Assembly (NCBI RefSeq): GCF_010671605.1
Contig: NZ_JAABOO010000001.1
Span: 1,488,001 to 1,552,000 of the forward strand
Source of the DNA: Leptobacterium flavescens
GTDB lineage: Bacteria > Bacteroidota > Bacteroidia > Flavobacteriales > Flavobacteriaceae
Direction of reading: 5' to 3'
DNA: 64,000 nucleotides
Below the pieces are notes generated by a model. That model had not been told where the DNA came from, did not search any database, and saw nothing but the letters and a program-made list of their open reading frames with translations. This document shows, in pieces, positions 1-10,186 of the stretch. Both the position numbers and the translations under genes were made by a program. Each line of letters opens with the position of its first letter. The first letter of the stretch is position 1.

Positions 1-3000
1 GTAGAGGTACTTTCAACCTCTCAGGAAGATTATTCCATTATTACCGTGGAGTTCGATGAAGATATTACCGTAGAAGCGGCCAAGCAGAAGGTTAAGGATG
101 AAGTAGACAGTGAAAAGGCCAATGAAGACTGGCCCACTTTTAACGGAGCCAAGGTAGAGCCTAATGTCTTTGACCTTAATATCTCGGAAGAGACGCCTAT
201 CCTGAATATCAATATCTACGGAGATTATCCGGTAGACAAGCTAAAAGAGTACGGAGAGTACCTGGAAGATGAAATTGAAGACCTTCCGGAAATAAAGCAG
301 GTAGATATTCGCGGAGCTCAGGAAAAAGAGGTGGAAGTAGCGGTTGATATTTACAAGATGATGGCTGCCAAGGTGAGTTTTGATGATGTTTTGAATACCA
401 TCAGAAACGGAAATGCTACCATCTCTGCCGGAAACCTCATCACAAGCGGGCAAAGAAGGACCATCCGTATTTTAGGAGAGATCGAAAAGCCCAGTCAGTT
501 AGATGATTTTGTAGTTAAATCTGATGACGGTGCCGTATACCTGAGAGATATTGCAAAGATCTCCTTTAAAGAAGAAGATAAAACTACCTATGCCCGGGAA
601 TTTCACGGGAGTAGTGTGGTAATGCTGGATGTAAAAAAGCGGGTAGGTAAAAATATGATCCAGGCCGCAGAGCAGATCAACAAGATCGTGGAGGATGCAC
701 AGGAAAATGTGTTCCCGACAGATCTTTCTGTGAGCGTTGCCAATGATCAATCTGCAAAAACATTAAACCAGGTAAGTGACCTGGTAAACAATATTATTTT
801 CGGGATCGTCCTGGTAGTAGGAGTTCTGATGTTCTTCTTAGGCTTCAGAAATGCTCTTTTTGTTGGATTTGCCATCCCGATGTCTATGTTTATGTCTTTT
901 ATGATCCTTTCTGCTTTAGGTTATACCATGAACACCATGATCCTTTTTGCACTGATCATGGGACTTGGAATGCTGGTAGATAACGGGATCGTGGTTGTTG
1001 AGAACGTATATCGTTTAATGGAGGAAGAAGGAATGAGCAGGATAGAAGCAGCCAAGAAAGGGATCGGAGAGATCGCATTTCCGATCATCATTTCTACGGC
1101 AACTACGGTTGCAGCTTTCGTTCCGCTGGGTCTATGGCCGGGAGTAATGGGGCAGTTTATGATCTATTTCCCGATCACCCTGTCAGTAGTATTGGGATCC
1201 TCTCTTTTTGTGGCCATCTTTATCAACTCCATGCTGGTATCGCAGTTTATGGAAACGGGAGAAAAGGTACTTAGCAGGAAGCAATTAATACGTTTGAGTA
1301 TTATTCTGGGAGGTATCGGAACTTTTATTCTTATTGTCGGAGGACCGGTGAGAGGTCTCGGATCGCTGATGATCTTTACGGCTTTTATGTTCTGGGTGTA
1401 CCGCTACGTACTTAAGCGTGCAGCTACCTTTTTCCAGACCCGTATCCTTTCGTGGCTGGAAAACAAATACAAACAATTTCTCGGTTATGCATTAAGAGGA
1501 TGGCGTTCTTTTGCCGTTGTCGGAGGAACCTTTTTACTTCTCTTTGTAGTTTTCGGTCTTTTCGGGGCCTCAATGGCCAGTCAAAGAACCAAGGTAGAGT
1601 TCTTCCCGGACAATAAGCCAAATCAGATCATTGTGTATATCGAATATCCTCAGGGAACCGATATAGATAAGACCAATGCCATTACCAAAGACATTGAAAA
1701 AAGGGTATTTGCTGTTCTTAACGATCAGGAGTACCTGGAAGCACAGGAAGGAGAAGATTATAACTTCCTGGTAGAGTCTGCAGTTTCCCAGGTTGGTGAA
1801 GGAGCAGGAAACCCTCAGACCGATGGTGGGTCTAATGCCGAAATGCCGCATAGAGGTAAGATCACTGCCACTATGAGAGAATATAAGTTCAGACAGGGGA
1901 AAGACAGTGAGGTTCTTAGAGAGAAGGTACAGGAGGCTCTGAAAGGTATTTATCCGGGGGTTGCCATTTCGGTTGAAAAAGATGCCGTAGGTCCGCCGGC
2001 CGGATATCCTATCAATATAGAGATTGAAGGAAATGATTATGCAGAACTTATTGCTACTGCCGAAGAAATGAGAAACTTTATCAACTCCAAAAGTATTGCC
2101 GGAATTGAAGAGTTAAAGATAGATGTAAACCGTGGAAAGCCGGCGATGCAGGTAGCGGTAGACAGGGAGAAAGCAGGAGAGCTGGGAGTATCTGCCGGAC
2201 AGGTAGGAACTCAGCTAAGACGTTCTCTCTTTGGTGAAAAAGCAGGAATTTATAAGAAAGACGGGGAAGATTATGATATCTATGTGCGTTTTAACCAGGA
2301 TCTGAGATATAATACCAGTGCCCTGTTTAACCAGAATATTATTTTCAGGAACAATCAGGGACAACTTAAGGAGATCCCGGTTTCTGCGGTAGCCTCTCAA
2401 AAGAATACCTCTTCTTTCAGTGCCATTAAGCACAGAGATACTAAAAGAGTGGTAACCCTTTATTCGGGACTGGAACCCGGTTTTACAGATGCAGGTGCCA
2501 TCGTAACCCAGATCCAGGCGGAGATGCAAAATTACCACAACCTTCCGAGGGGTGTTGAAATAGATTTTACCGGGCAGATAGAAGAGCAAAATAAGCAGAT
2601 GCAATTCCTGATGGGAGCTTTCTTCTCAGGTCTGGGTCTGATCATGCTTATCCTGGTCTTCCAGTTCAGCTCTATTTCCAAGCCTACTATTATTATGATA
2701 GCCATCTTCCTGAGTTTTATAGGTGTTTTCGGGGGAATCCTTCTAACCGGAGCTCCCTTTGTGATCATGATGACCATGATGGGGATCATTTCCCTGGCGG
2801 GAATTGTAGTAAACAACGGAGTGGTGTTACTGGATTATACCCAGTTGCTGATAGACAGGAAAATGGTGGAATTAGGTGTGCCTGACGATCAGTTGCTGGA
2901 TGCAGAAGAAGTACGTAAGATCATTATTAGAGGAGGTAAAGCCCGTTTACGTCCGGTATTATTGACCGCGATCACAACAGTTCTCGGGCTAATACCGCTT

Positions 3001-3258
3001 GCCGTAGGTTTCAATATAGATTTCTTCTCGCTCTTTACTAATTTCAATGCGAATATCTATTTTGGAGGGGATAATGTGATCTTCTGGGGGCCATTGGCAT
3101 GGACCGTAATATACGGGCTTATCATAGCCACCTTCCTTACCCTGGTAGTAGTGCCGGTACTCTTCTTCCTGGTTCACAAGCTAAAGCTAAGGATCAGAGG
3201 AAGCAGAAATACCGCCGCTCCTGTAATCGTTCAAAAAGAAGTGGAAGTAGTTGCTTAA
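1..3258 (+). CDS. RND-family efflux transporter (AcrB/MexF type), 5' end cut by window
   Basis: The frame is open from base 1, so the N-terminus lies outside the window; about 1,085 residues are visible. It is an inner-membrane proton-driven pump of the hydrophobe/amphiphile RND superfamily. Two sets of hydrophobic helices are visible, each following a large periplasmic portion. The fourth-helix proton-relay motif reads GLGMLVDNGIVVVENVYR, with the Asp-Asn form seen in many non-proteobacterial members. The second half carries the matching GIISLAGIVVNNGVVLLDY. The substrate cannot be told from sequence. A membrane-fusion protein and outer-membrane factor would be expected upstream, outside the window. 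A strong terminator follows directly. Confidence 0.93.
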   Translation, partial: VEVLSTSQEDYSIITVEFDEDITVEAAKQKVKDEVDSEKANEDWPTFNGAKVEPNVFDLNISEETPILNINIYGDYPVDKLKEYGEYLEDEIEDLPEIKQVDIRGAQEKEVEVAVDIYKMMAAKVSFDDVLNTIRNGNATISAGNLITSGQRRTIRILGEIEKPSQLDDFVVKSDDGAVYLRDIAKISFKEEDKTTYAREFHGSSVVMLDVKKRVGKNMIQAAEQINKIVEDAQENVFPTDLSVSVANDQSAKTLNQVSDLVNNIIFGIVLVVGVLMFFLGFRNALFVGFAIPMSMFMSFMILSALGYTMNTMILFALIMGLGMLVDNGIVVVENVYRLMEEEGMSRIEAAKKGIGEIAFPIIISTATTVAAFVPLGLWPGVMGQFMIYFPITLSVVLGSSLFVAIFINSMLVSQFMETGEKVLSRKQLIRLSIILGGIGTFILIVGGPVRGLGSLMIFTAFMFWVYRYVLKRAATFFQTRILSWLENKYKQFLGYALRGWRSFAVVGGTFLLLFVVFGLFGASMASQRTKVEFFPDNKPNQIIVYIEYPQGTDIDKTNAITKDIEKRVFAVLNDQEYLEAQEGEDYNFLVESAVSQVGEGAGNPQTDGGSNAEMPHRGKITATMREYKFRQGKDSEVLREKVQEALKGIYPGVAISVEKDAVGPPAGYPINIEIEGNDYAELIATAEEMRNFINSKSIAGIEELKIDVNRGKPAMQVAVDREKAGELGVSAGQVGTQLRRSLFGEKAGIYKKDGEDYDIYVRFNQDLRYNTSALFNQNIIFRNNQGQLKEIPVSAVASQKNTSSFSAIKHRDTKRVVTLYSGLEPGFTDAGAIVTQIQAEMQNYHNLPRGVEIDFTGQIEEQNKQMQFLMGAFFSGLGLIMLILVFQFSSISKPTIIMIAIFLSFIGVFGGILLTGAPFVIMMTMMGIISLAGIVVNNGVVLLDYTQLLIDRKMVELGVPDDQLLDAEEVRKIIIRGGKARLRPVLLTAITTVLGLIPLAVGFNIDFFSLFTNFNANIYFGGDNVIFWGPLAWTVIYGLIIATFLTLVVVPVLFFLVHKLKLRIRGSRNTAAPVIVQKEVEVVA

Positions 3259-3281
3259 AAGCAACACAAGCATAAAAACAA

Positions 3282-3310
3282 AAATCCCGGGAAGTTCCCG
3301 GGATTTTTTA
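3282..3310. terminator. Terminator between convergent genes
   Basis: The arms AAATCCCGGGAA and TTCCCGGGATTT form a stem with almost no loop, followed by a T run on the plus strand and preceded by an A run. It can therefore serve both the RND gene and the convergent MORN-repeat gene. Confidence 0.85.
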
Positions 3311-3329
3311 TATCATGTAATCTGGAGTC

Positions 3330-3683
3330 TTATTTATTTATTACAACCGGATTTGAATTTTTCCATTTTGTAACGTTTACTATCCTGCTGTCATTATAAT
3401 CTACTTCGTTTAACGTCCCGTCTTCTGTCCAGAAAAACCATTTTCCGATTTTCTTTCCATTCTCGTATTGCCCCATGGCAATCTTCTTTCCGCTCAGATT
3501 ATAAGCTTTCCACTTTCCGTGAACTTTCCCATCTTTATAAAATCCGATTTGGGCAATTTCTCCATTATCATGGTAATAGGTAGCTTTTACCATATCACCT
3601 TCTTTTTCCAGGAGAGGTTTATCATTCTGGGCCATCAACGTAGCCGTAAACAGCATAGCAAAAATTAAAATCAGGTTCTTCAT
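3330..3683 (-). CDS. Secreted MORN-repeat (YwqK-like) protein
   Basis: 117 residues with a Sec signal peptide (MKNLILIFAMLFTATLMAQ). The mature part has successive MORN-like units: YHDNGEIAQIGFYKDGKVHG, then KWKAYNLSGKKIAMGQYENG, then KWFFWTEDGTLNEVDY. Proteins of this kind are common in flavobacteria and are often auto-annotated as a YwqK-family antitoxin. No toxin partner is next to it, so that name should not be taken as function. Its role is unknown; an exported or periplasmic structural role is possible. The start is the only ATG that gives the signal peptide. Confidence 0.75.
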   Translation of the reverse strand: MKNLILIFAMLFTATLMAQNDKPLLEKEGDMVKATYYHDNGEIAQIGFYKDGKVHGKWKAYNLSGKKIAMGQYENGKKIGKWFFWTEDGTLNEVDYNDSRIVNVTKWKNSNPVVINK

Positions 3684-3818
3684 AGTATATATTTTAAATA
3701 TTATTATTCTCGCATGTATAACAAATATAGAGATTTATTAACTATTTGTCAATGTTTAGGTAACATTAAATTAACATTGAAGAAGTAAAAAACTGTTTAT
3801 CAAAACATTAACCCAATA

Positions 3819-3846
3819 AAAAACTCCTGCAAATGCAGGAGTTTTT
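3819..3846 (-). terminator. Terminator of the susCD operon
   Basis: Arms AAAACTCCTGC (3820-3830) and GCAGGAGTTTT (3835-3845) with loop AAAT form an 11-bp perfect stem with T runs on both sides. It lies just past the SusD-like stop codon on the minus strand. Confidence 0.85.
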
Positions 3847-3868
3847 GACTTTTTAAATCTCTACTTAC

Positions 3869-5188
3869 TTATTCATTTTCGGTAAGTGGAGTTGGAAGTA
3901 CATTGAATATCTGATCTCCGGGCCTGTCTATAGGTAAGGTATTAGATAAATTGTACCTTCTAAGATCGAACATCCTGTGATTTTCCGCCCATAAGGAATA
4001 GCGTCTTTGATTTAACATTTCATCGATTAACGCCTGCTGGGTAACAGCTCCTGCATAGTCTGCCAAACCTGCGGCATTACGGATCACATTTAGAGCATCC
4101 ACTCCTTCTGTCAGCTGATTCGATCTGATATTAGCCTCCGCATAGATAAGAATCAATTCTTCATTCCTGATAATATCTATCGGACTAATATTCGATGCGT
4201 AAAGGGCCGTTTCATTGGTCCCGTTCAAATCATCCTGACTGGTAGGATTGGTTCTAACACTTGTTTTAGTGGTCACTCTTGTGTCTCCCGCTTCGGCATC
4301 CGTAACCCAGCTATCGTGTACAATGATCTGATCTCCGTTATTATCCGGGATCTTAAATACCGGATTGGTTACATCTCCACTGTTAAGACTGAAAGAATGC
4401 TTTGGTCCTACTGTCAGATCACCTCCCATATCGAAAAATGAATCTCCGAGGGCCGCCAGGGTTGCAGGAAAGTCTTCTGCATATAAGGCTGCTGTTGCCA
4501 GTACCGCCCTGTTAAACTCTAAAAAGGTTTGAGGTGTATTAAAGCCATCAAAACCACTGCTCAGGTTAAAAGCAAATTCTGTCCCTGCGGCGTTTAAGTC
4601 GCTTTGCGCATCATTCAGAAGTGTAATGATCGCAGCTAAAGCCGGTCCAAGGTCCAGGAACGGTCCTAAATTATCCGGATCGGTCACATCTATTCTGGCC
4701 CTTCCATAGGATTTAAGGACATCGATCAATTCATGTGCGATGATGGTTCTGGCATATCCTACATATCCGGCTCTTTGCTGAGCATCTATAGCCTCAGTAT
4801 TATTTGCGGATTCTATTAAAATATTTGCATTCTTAATAGAGCGGTATCTACCTGCAAAAGGCGCTGTGGAATAAAAGGAATTGTTATCCAGATTAATTCC
4901 GTTCTTTCCGAGCAGATCTCCCGTATTTCTGGGATCCGCATCAAAAAGATAGAGTTCTCTGCCCAGCGTTCCGCTTCCGGTAGTCTGGATTCCGAGCCCG
5001 TTTCTCATAGCGGCCTCTACTCCTACAACCAGATTATTCAGTTGATCAACGGATGCATTGTTCAGGACCCCTTCCAAACTAGGTCGGTTCGGGTCTATTT
5101 GATCATCAAAGGTGCAGGATGCGGTGGTTATCAGGGCCATTACCGCTATTACGTACACCATTTTTATATTTCTGTATATTAATTTCAT
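3869..5188 (-). CDS. SusD/RagB-family nutrient-binding outer-membrane lipoprotein
   Basis: About 439 residues. The protein is a surface lipoprotein that captures substrate and acts as lid on the SusC channel. An N-terminal lipobox (residues near TTASC) follows a hydrophobic segment. The C-terminal region has the usual SusD signatures: NEELILIYAEANIR, the LNVIRNAAGL helix, and LNQRRYSLWAENHRMFDLRR. The start at 5188 is preferred over the upstream ATG at 5215, because the longer form would overlap the SusC stop and put nine polar residues before the signal peptide. It is co-transcribed downstream of susC with a 13-base gap. No glycanase, peptidase or anti-sigma gene is adjacent, so the substrate cannot be inferred. 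Confidence 0.92.
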   Translation of the reverse strand: MKLIYRNIKMVYVIAVMALITTASCTFDDQIDPNRPSLEGVLNNASVDQLNNLVVGVEAAMRNGLGIQTTGSGTLGRELYLFDADPRNTGDLLGKNGINLDNNSFYSTAPFAGRYRSIKNANILIESANNTEAIDAQQRAGYVGYARTIIAHELIDVLKSYGRARIDVTDPDNLGPFLDLGPALAAIITLLNDAQSDLNAAGTEFAFNLSSGFDGFNTPQTFLEFNRAVLATAALYAEDFPATLAALGDSFFDMGGDLTVGPKHSFSLNSGDVTNPVFKIPDNNGDQIIVHDSWVTDAEAGDTRVTTKTSVRTNPTSQDDLNGTNETALYASNISPIDIIRNEELILIYAEANIRSNQLTEGVDALNVIRNAAGLADYAGAVTQQALIDEMLNQRRYSLWAENHRMFDLRRYNLSNTLPIDRPGDQIFNVLPTPLTENE

Positions 5189-5201
5189 GATTTTCCAGAT
5201 A

Positions 5202-8123
5202 TTAAAAATTAACATTTAAGTGAAAATAAAATTGCTTAGAACTAGGAAATGGTGTAACCTCAATTCCACTAGATAATCCTGCTCCTCCATTCACCGATGT
5301 TTCAGGGTCATAACTGCTGTAATCGGTGATAGTAAATAAATTCCTTGCAGAAATTCCAATTCTAGCTCCTTCTATATGTTTTCCGAACCACCCTAATCCC
5401 GATTTAGGGATCCTGTAATACACGGCTGCTTCTCTTAATCTAAGGTATCCTGCAGGTTCAATAAAACGACTTGCCGTTGCCGGTGATGTTCTTCTGGCTT
5501 CTCCTTCGGGAGTTTCCAAATCCGGTGATGTTCTCCCCAAATCTGTTAAGAACCTAGATAGGTTCAGGTTATTTCCTCCTTCTTTCCAATGTAGCAAAAA
5601 GGACACGTCCCAGTTCTTAAAAAGTGTGATTTGGTTGTTGAATGATACTTGAAAATCGGGTTCAACATCTCCTAATTGGGTCGGAACTCCATTCACATTT
5701 CCTGCTAATTGAGTTACCGGCTGACCTTCCTGTATAAAGAATGTTCCCAAACCTAATCCGAATCCGGCTCCAGGCTGAGGGAAAGCGGGCACATCCAGTC
5801 TGGTTACTTCAGATCTGTTCAACCAGAAATTAACTCCGGTATTCCAGTAAAAGTTCTCCCGGTTAAATACATCCAGACGTACAGCAACCTCCACACCATT
5901 ATTCCTTAAGTCTGCAAGATTGGTCGTTTCTGTGCTAAATCCTGATGAAGTGGGTAGCGTACGACTCAAGATCAGATCCTTAACCCTTCTGTTATAGAAG
6001 GTAAATTCCAGGCTTACCCTGTTTGCGATCCTCGTATCAAAACCAACCTCGAACTCTGCAGAAGTTTCAGGCTCAATATCGGAATCACCACGTAATGCAG
6101 CGATAGTTGATCCTCCGTTACCACCTATGGAAACAGCATCCAAACTGGTGAATGTTGATCCGAATGCACCAGACGATCCGGTTTCCCCATATGCGGCTCT
6201 TAGCTTAAACAGATCCAGGTAAGAAACATTCCAAAAATCAAAACTAGCTAAATTCAGTGCTAATGAAGCTTTTGGAAAACCATACAACCTGTTGGGGTCT
6301 CCATTCAGTGTAGATTTATCTAACCTGTACCCTAAAGTTGCAATAATACGGTCCTTATAATTTGCTTCTACCTGACCGAAATATCCAAATTCCCTTACCG
6401 TAGACCTGGTCTGGGTGATGGCTTGTGCCGATGATTGCCCCAAATTGGTCTGGCCCGGGATAAGTTGTGTAGCCTGATTGAACACTATATCTGCCTGTTG
6501 TTCCAGATATGTAATACCTCCCTGGGTAGTGAATGCAAGATCTCCATCCAAAGCATCACGGTTCCAGATGGCAATTGCCTGGTAATTGTAATTGGTAAAA
6601 TTGTTCTTTCCAACTCCTATAAAACCATTCTGATTTCCTCTTTGTGCCTGATGGGTTTCCGGAACATATACAAAAGTCTCATTAGCCAGGAAGTCCAGTC
6701 CTCCATTAAAAACCAATCTCAATCTATCTCTATCTGTATTCAATAAATTGGTGGTAACCTTAAGGCCTTGAATGATCCTGTTGTTCTTGTCCTCATTCCT
6801 TGCAAGGTCCCGAACAAAAATCGGGTTTCCGGGATAATTGGGGTTATCCGGATAATTTCCGCTGGCGTCCGGAAAAAGATTGATCCAGGGACGTGTAAAT
6901 GCCAATGTATATCCGTAACTCAGTCCTCCCTCATTCTCGTTTCCGGTAAAGCTCCTGCTGGAACTACTTCTGGTATAATTAGTAGAGGTAGAGAAACTGA
7001 ATACATCGGAGATCTTGTGATCGATATTTGCTCTTAAAGAAAATCTTTCGAAGCCGGTATTCTCAATAATACCTTCTTCGTCTCTGTAAGAACCTCCCAC
7101 ATAGAATTTGGTTTTATCACTTCCTCCGCTGGCACTTAACCTGGTTTCCGTAATAAATCCTTCCTCTCCGTAGATCTCATCTTCATAATCTATAAGACCT
7201 CCGTTTGCAATTGCATTTTCAAAAAGTAGCCGCTCAGCAGCTCCAAAAGCTGTTTCAACACTTTCCGCCGTCCAGGGTCTTAATCCCAATTTTTGAATGA
7301 TGGTGTTGAAACCTGTATCCTGGCTAAACCGGATATCGGTCTTTCCTGCCCTACCTCTTTTGGTGGTGATGATCACTACCCCGGCATTCGCCCTTGTTCC
7401 GTAGATAGCAGCAGCAGAGGCTCCCTTAAGGACCTCAATATTTTCAATGTCGTTAGGGTCAAGGTCGGCTATCCTGTTTGAAGAGTTTTCTTCATTTCCT
7501 CTGTTAGCTCCTGATGCAAATCTCAAACCAGAGGGGATCTCTGCGTTATTGATATAAACACCATCTACAATAAACAGAGGCTGGTTATTTCCGTTAATAG
7601 ATGAAATACCTCTCAGTCTTAATGCAAATCCACCACCCGGAGCACCGGATGAAGAAGTAATGTTTACCCCGGTAAGCTTACCATAGAGAGCACCATCTAA
7701 CGTTGGTTGTGTGGTGGTCCCTACCAATTCTTCCGCGGAAACAGTGGATACCGCATTTGCCAAATTCCTTCTCTTAATGGAAGTTCCAAGACCTGTAACT
7801 ACCACCTCATCAAGTCCGGTAGCGGCAGAGGCCATCGATACCGAAATAGGTGTTGAGGAAGTAACCGTTACTTCCTGAGTTTCATAACCTAGACTGGAAA
7901 AAACCAGTGTTGCCGGAAGGGACGATACATTAAGCTGAAATTTACCGTCGAAATCGGTCACTGTTCCATTCGTTGTTCCTTTCTCAAGTACATTTACTCC
8001 GAGCAGGGGTGTGGATGTATCTGCCTCTACGACAGTACCACTCACCTGTTGCTGAGCAAAAACACCTACAGACAGGAACAAAAAAAAGACATAGATTGCC
8101 TTTTTGAAATAACTTTGTTTCAT
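5202..8123 (-). CDS. SusC/RagA-family TonB-linked outer-membrane protein
   Basis: 973 residues. TonB-dependent outer-membrane channel that imports oligomers captured by its SusD partner. The order is a signal peptide ending at VGVFAQ, a carboxypeptidase-regulatory-like domain (VSGTVVEADTSTPLLGVNV, about residues 27-105), a TonB-box region (GLDEVVVTGLG), a plug domain with LRLRGISSINGNNQPLFIVD and IENIEVLKGASAAAIYGTRA, and then a beta-barrel ending in the aromatic terminus FYFHLNVNF. The extra N-terminal domain marks it as SusC rather than a simple siderophore receptor. No FecR/sigma regulators are nearby. The 225-base divergent gap to aspS must contain its promoter, but no perfect CAAAnnTA box is visible on that side. 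Confidence 0.95.
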   Translation of the reverse strand: MKQSYFKKAIYVFFLFLSVGVFAQQQVSGTVVEADTSTPLLGVNVLEKGTTNGTVTDFDGKFQLNVSSLPATLVFSSLGYETQEVTVTSSTPISVSMASAATGLDEVVVTGLGTSIKRRNLANAVSTVSAEELVGTTTQPTLDGALYGKLTGVNITSSSGAPGGGFALRLRGISSINGNNQPLFIVDGVYINNAEIPSGLRFASGANRGNEENSSNRIADLDPNDIENIEVLKGASAAAIYGTRANAGVVIITTKRGRAGKTDIRFSQDTGFNTIIQKLGLRPWTAESVETAFGAAERLLFENAIANGGLIDYEDEIYGEEGFITETRLSASGGSDKTKFYVGGSYRDEEGIIENTGFERFSLRANIDHKISDVFSFSTSTNYTRSSSSRSFTGNENEGGLSYGYTLAFTRPWINLFPDASGNYPDNPNYPGNPIFVRDLARNEDKNNRIIQGLKVTTNLLNTDRDRLRLVFNGGLDFLANETFVYVPETHQAQRGNQNGFIGVGKNNFTNYNYQAIAIWNRDALDGDLAFTTQGGITYLEQQADIVFNQATQLIPGQTNLGQSSAQAITQTRSTVREFGYFGQVEANYKDRIIATLGYRLDKSTLNGDPNRLYGFPKASLALNLASFDFWNVSYLDLFKLRAAYGETGSSGAFGSTFTSLDAVSIGGNGGSTIAALRGDSDIEPETSAEFEVGFDTRIANRVSLEFTFYNRRVKDLILSRTLPTSSGFSTETTNLADLRNNGVEVAVRLDVFNRENFYWNTGVNFWLNRSEVTRLDVPAFPQPGAGFGLGLGTFFIQEGQPVTQLAGNVNGVPTQLGDVEPDFQVSFNNQITLFKNWDVSFLLHWKEGGNNLNLSRFLTDLGRTSPDLETPEGEARRTSPATASRFIEPAGYLRLREAAVYYRIPKSGLGWFGKHIEGARIGISARNLFTITDYSSYDPETSVNGGAGLSSGIEVTPFPSSKQFYFHLNVNF

Positions 8124-8318
8124 AATCTGGTTGTTTTTTAATTAATAAATCGATTAGCTTTTCCTTAAGTTTTTATGATATTTTAACGAAAATCGTCACT
8201 AATTTAAGTTTTTTAGTGAGAAGTTGATAATTATAACAGTTAATTTTTGATCTTAGGCTTAAATAAAAGACTACAAAAATTACTTCACTTCATTATATTA
8301 CTTCCTGATTTAACTTAT

Positions 8319-8326
8319 TAACTTTG
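8319..8326 (+). promoter_or_regulatory. Putative -7 box of aspS
   Basis: TAACTTTG matches the Bacteroidetes -7 consensus TAnnTTTG and ends 22 bases before the aspS ATG. No clear TTG -33 element is seen at the expected distance, so the support is partial. Confidence 0.6.
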
Positions 8327-8348
8327 CAGCTTCAAACACAGATCAAGA

Positions 8349-10097
8349 ATGTACAGAAGTCATAACTGCGGTGAGTTAAGAGTATCCGATGTAAATAAGG
8401 AAGTTACACTTTCCGGATGGGTACAGCGAATTAAGGACAGAGGAATACTAAACTGGGTGGTCATCAGGGACCGATATGGTATAACCCAATTGCTTTTCGA
8501 TGAGGAAAGGACCCCAAAGGAATTACTGGAAGCTTCCAAAAAACTCGGAAGGGAATTTGTTATACAGGTAAAGGGTACCGTTATAGAACGGGAATCCAAA
8601 ACCAAGAATATGGCAACAGGAGATATTGAGGTTCTGGTTTCAGAGCTTCAGATACTGAACGAAGCCCAGACACCTCCCTTTACTATTGAAGATGAAACAG
8701 ATGGTGGGGAAGACCTCCGTATGAAATACCGTTATCTCGACATCCGCAGGAATCCTGTAAAAGACAATCTGATCTTCAGGCACAAGGTTACCATGGAGGT
8801 CAGGAAATACCTTTCCGATCAGTCATTTATAGAAGTGGAAACTCCCTATCTTATTAAATCGACTCCGGAAGGAGCCAGGGATTTTATTGTGCCCAGCAGA
8901 ATGAACGAAGGGCAGTTCTATGCGCTTCCGCAGTCGCCTCAGACATTCAAGCAACTTTTGATGGTTGGCGGTATGGATAAATACTTTCAGATCGTAAAAT
9001 GTTTCAGGGATGAGGATCTGCGCGCCGACAGGCAGCCGGAATTCACCCAAATAGATTGTGAAATGGCTTTTGTTGAGCAGGAAGATGTTCTAAATGTCTT
9101 TGAAGGTCTGACACGTCATTTACTAAAAGAGATCAACGGTGTTGAGGTTGGCGAATTTCCAAGGATCACTTATGATGAAGCTATGAAGAAATACGGGAAT
9201 GACAAACCCGATATCCGCTTCGGAATGGAATTCGGAGAACTTAACGATGTAGCCAGGAATAAGGATTTTAAAATTTTCAACGAAGCCGAACTGGTTGTCG
9301 GTATAGCAGTTCCGGGAGCTGCTTCCTACACCCGTAAGGAGATCGACAAGCTTATAGATTGGGTAAAACGCCCACAGGTTGGTGCTATGGGAATGGTTTA
9401 TGTAAAATGCAATGAAGACGGTACCTATAAATCTTCAGTAGATAAATTCTACGACCAGGAAGATCTTGCCAGCTGGGCCAAAGTTACCGGTGCGAATGCA
9501 GGAGATCTTATATGTGTGCTTTCGGGCCCTACGAATAAGGTAAGAGCTCAGCTAAGTGCGCTTCGAATGGAGCTTGCAGAGCGTCAGGGACTGAGAAAAG
9601 CCGATGAGTTTGCTCCTTTATGGGTAGTAGATTTTCCTTTGCTGGAATGGGATGAAGAAACCGAAAGATATCATGCCATGCACCACCCTTTCACATCGCC
9701 CAAACCGGGACAGATAGAATTGCTTGCTACGCAGCCCGGAGATGTCAAGGCCAATGCATATGACCTGGTCCTAAACGGAAATGAAATAGGCGGAGGCTCT
9801 ATCAGGATACACGATAAGCAAACACAGGCACTTATGTTTGATTATCTCGGTTTTAGCCCGGAAGAGGCCAAAGCACAATTTGGCTTTCTGATGGATGCTT
9901 TCCAGTATGGAGCACCACCTCACGGAGGGATCGCTTTCGGACTCGACAGACTGGTGGCTATTCTGGGAGGTCAGGAAACCATCAGAGACTTTATAGCGTT
10001 CCCTAAAAACAATTCGGGAAGGGATGTAATGATAGATGCGCCTGCAGATATTGATAACGAGCAGCTTAACGAGCTCAACATCGCGCTGAAAAACTAA
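8349..10097 (+). CDS. aspS: Aspartyl-tRNA synthetase
   Basis: 582 residues, normal for a bacterial-type AspRS. It charges tRNA-Asp in the cytoplasm. The N-terminal OB-fold anticodon-binding domain includes [14 protein letters not shown]. Class II motif 2 reads [19 protein letters not shown] and motif 3 reads [15 protein letters not shown]. The bacterial insertion (GAD-like) domain lies between them. Whether the enzyme also charges tRNA-Asn depends on whether the genome has AsnRS or GatCAB; neither is in the window. It is monocistronic, with a strong terminator directly after it. Confidence 0.97.
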   Translation: MYRSHNCGELRVSDVNKEVTLSGWVQRIKDRGILNWVVIRDRYGITQLLFDEERTPKELLEASKKLGREFVIQVKGTVIERESKTKNMATGDIEVLVSELQILNEAQTPPFTIEDETDGGEDLRMKYRYLDIRRNPVKDNLIFRHKVTMEVRKYLSDQSFIEVETPYLIKSTPEGARDFIVPSRMNEGQFYALPQSPQTFKQLLMVGGMDKYFQIVKCFRDEDLRADRQPEFTQIDCEMAFVEQEDVLNVFEGLTRHLLKEINGVEVGEFPRITYDEAMKKYGNDKPDIRFGMEFGELNDVARNKDFKIFNEAELVVGIAVPGAASYTRKEIDKLIDWVKRPQVGAMGMVYVKCNEDGTYKSSVDKFYDQEDLASWAKVTGANAGDLICVLSGPTNKVRAQLSALRMELAERQGLRKADEFAPLWVVDFPLLEWDEETERYHAMHHPFTSPKPGQIELLATQPGDVKANAYDLVLNGNEIGGGSIRIHDKQTQALMFDYLGFSPEEAKAQFGFLMDAFQYGAPPHGGIAFGLDRLVAILGGQETIRDFIAFPKNNSGRDVMIDAPADIDNEQLNELNIALKN

Positions 10098-10126
10098 AAC
10101 AGATTTATTTATTCTCTTTATAAATT

Positions 10127-10159
10127 AAAAGGATGCCTTTAGTCAAAGGCATCCTTTTT
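10127..10159 (+). terminator. Terminator of aspS
   Basis: A 14-bp perfect stem, AAAAGGATGCCTTT / AAAGGCATCCTTTT, with loop AGTC and a T run. A longer reading frame for the next gene would begin inside this hairpin, which argues against that upstream start. Confidence 0.9.
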
Positions 10160-10160
10160 G

Positions 10161-10168
10161 TAATTTTG
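10161..10168 (+). promoter_or_regulatory. Putative -7 box of the ferritin gene
   Basis: TAATTTTG matches TAnnTTTG. It begins two bases after the aspS terminator T run and ends 18 bases before the ferritin ATG at 10187. It supports that start over the upstream ATG at 10133. Confidence 0.65.
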
Positions 10169-10186
10169 GATAAAAAGGAACAGACA

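Noticed and set aside
3330-3683. MORN-repeat protein as a genuine antitoxin
   Set aside because: The YwqK antitoxin label is inherited from annotation pipelines. It has a signal peptide and no toxin partner.
10133-10186. Longer N-terminus for ferritin
   Set aside because: The extra codons lie in the aspS terminator and the ferritin promoter.
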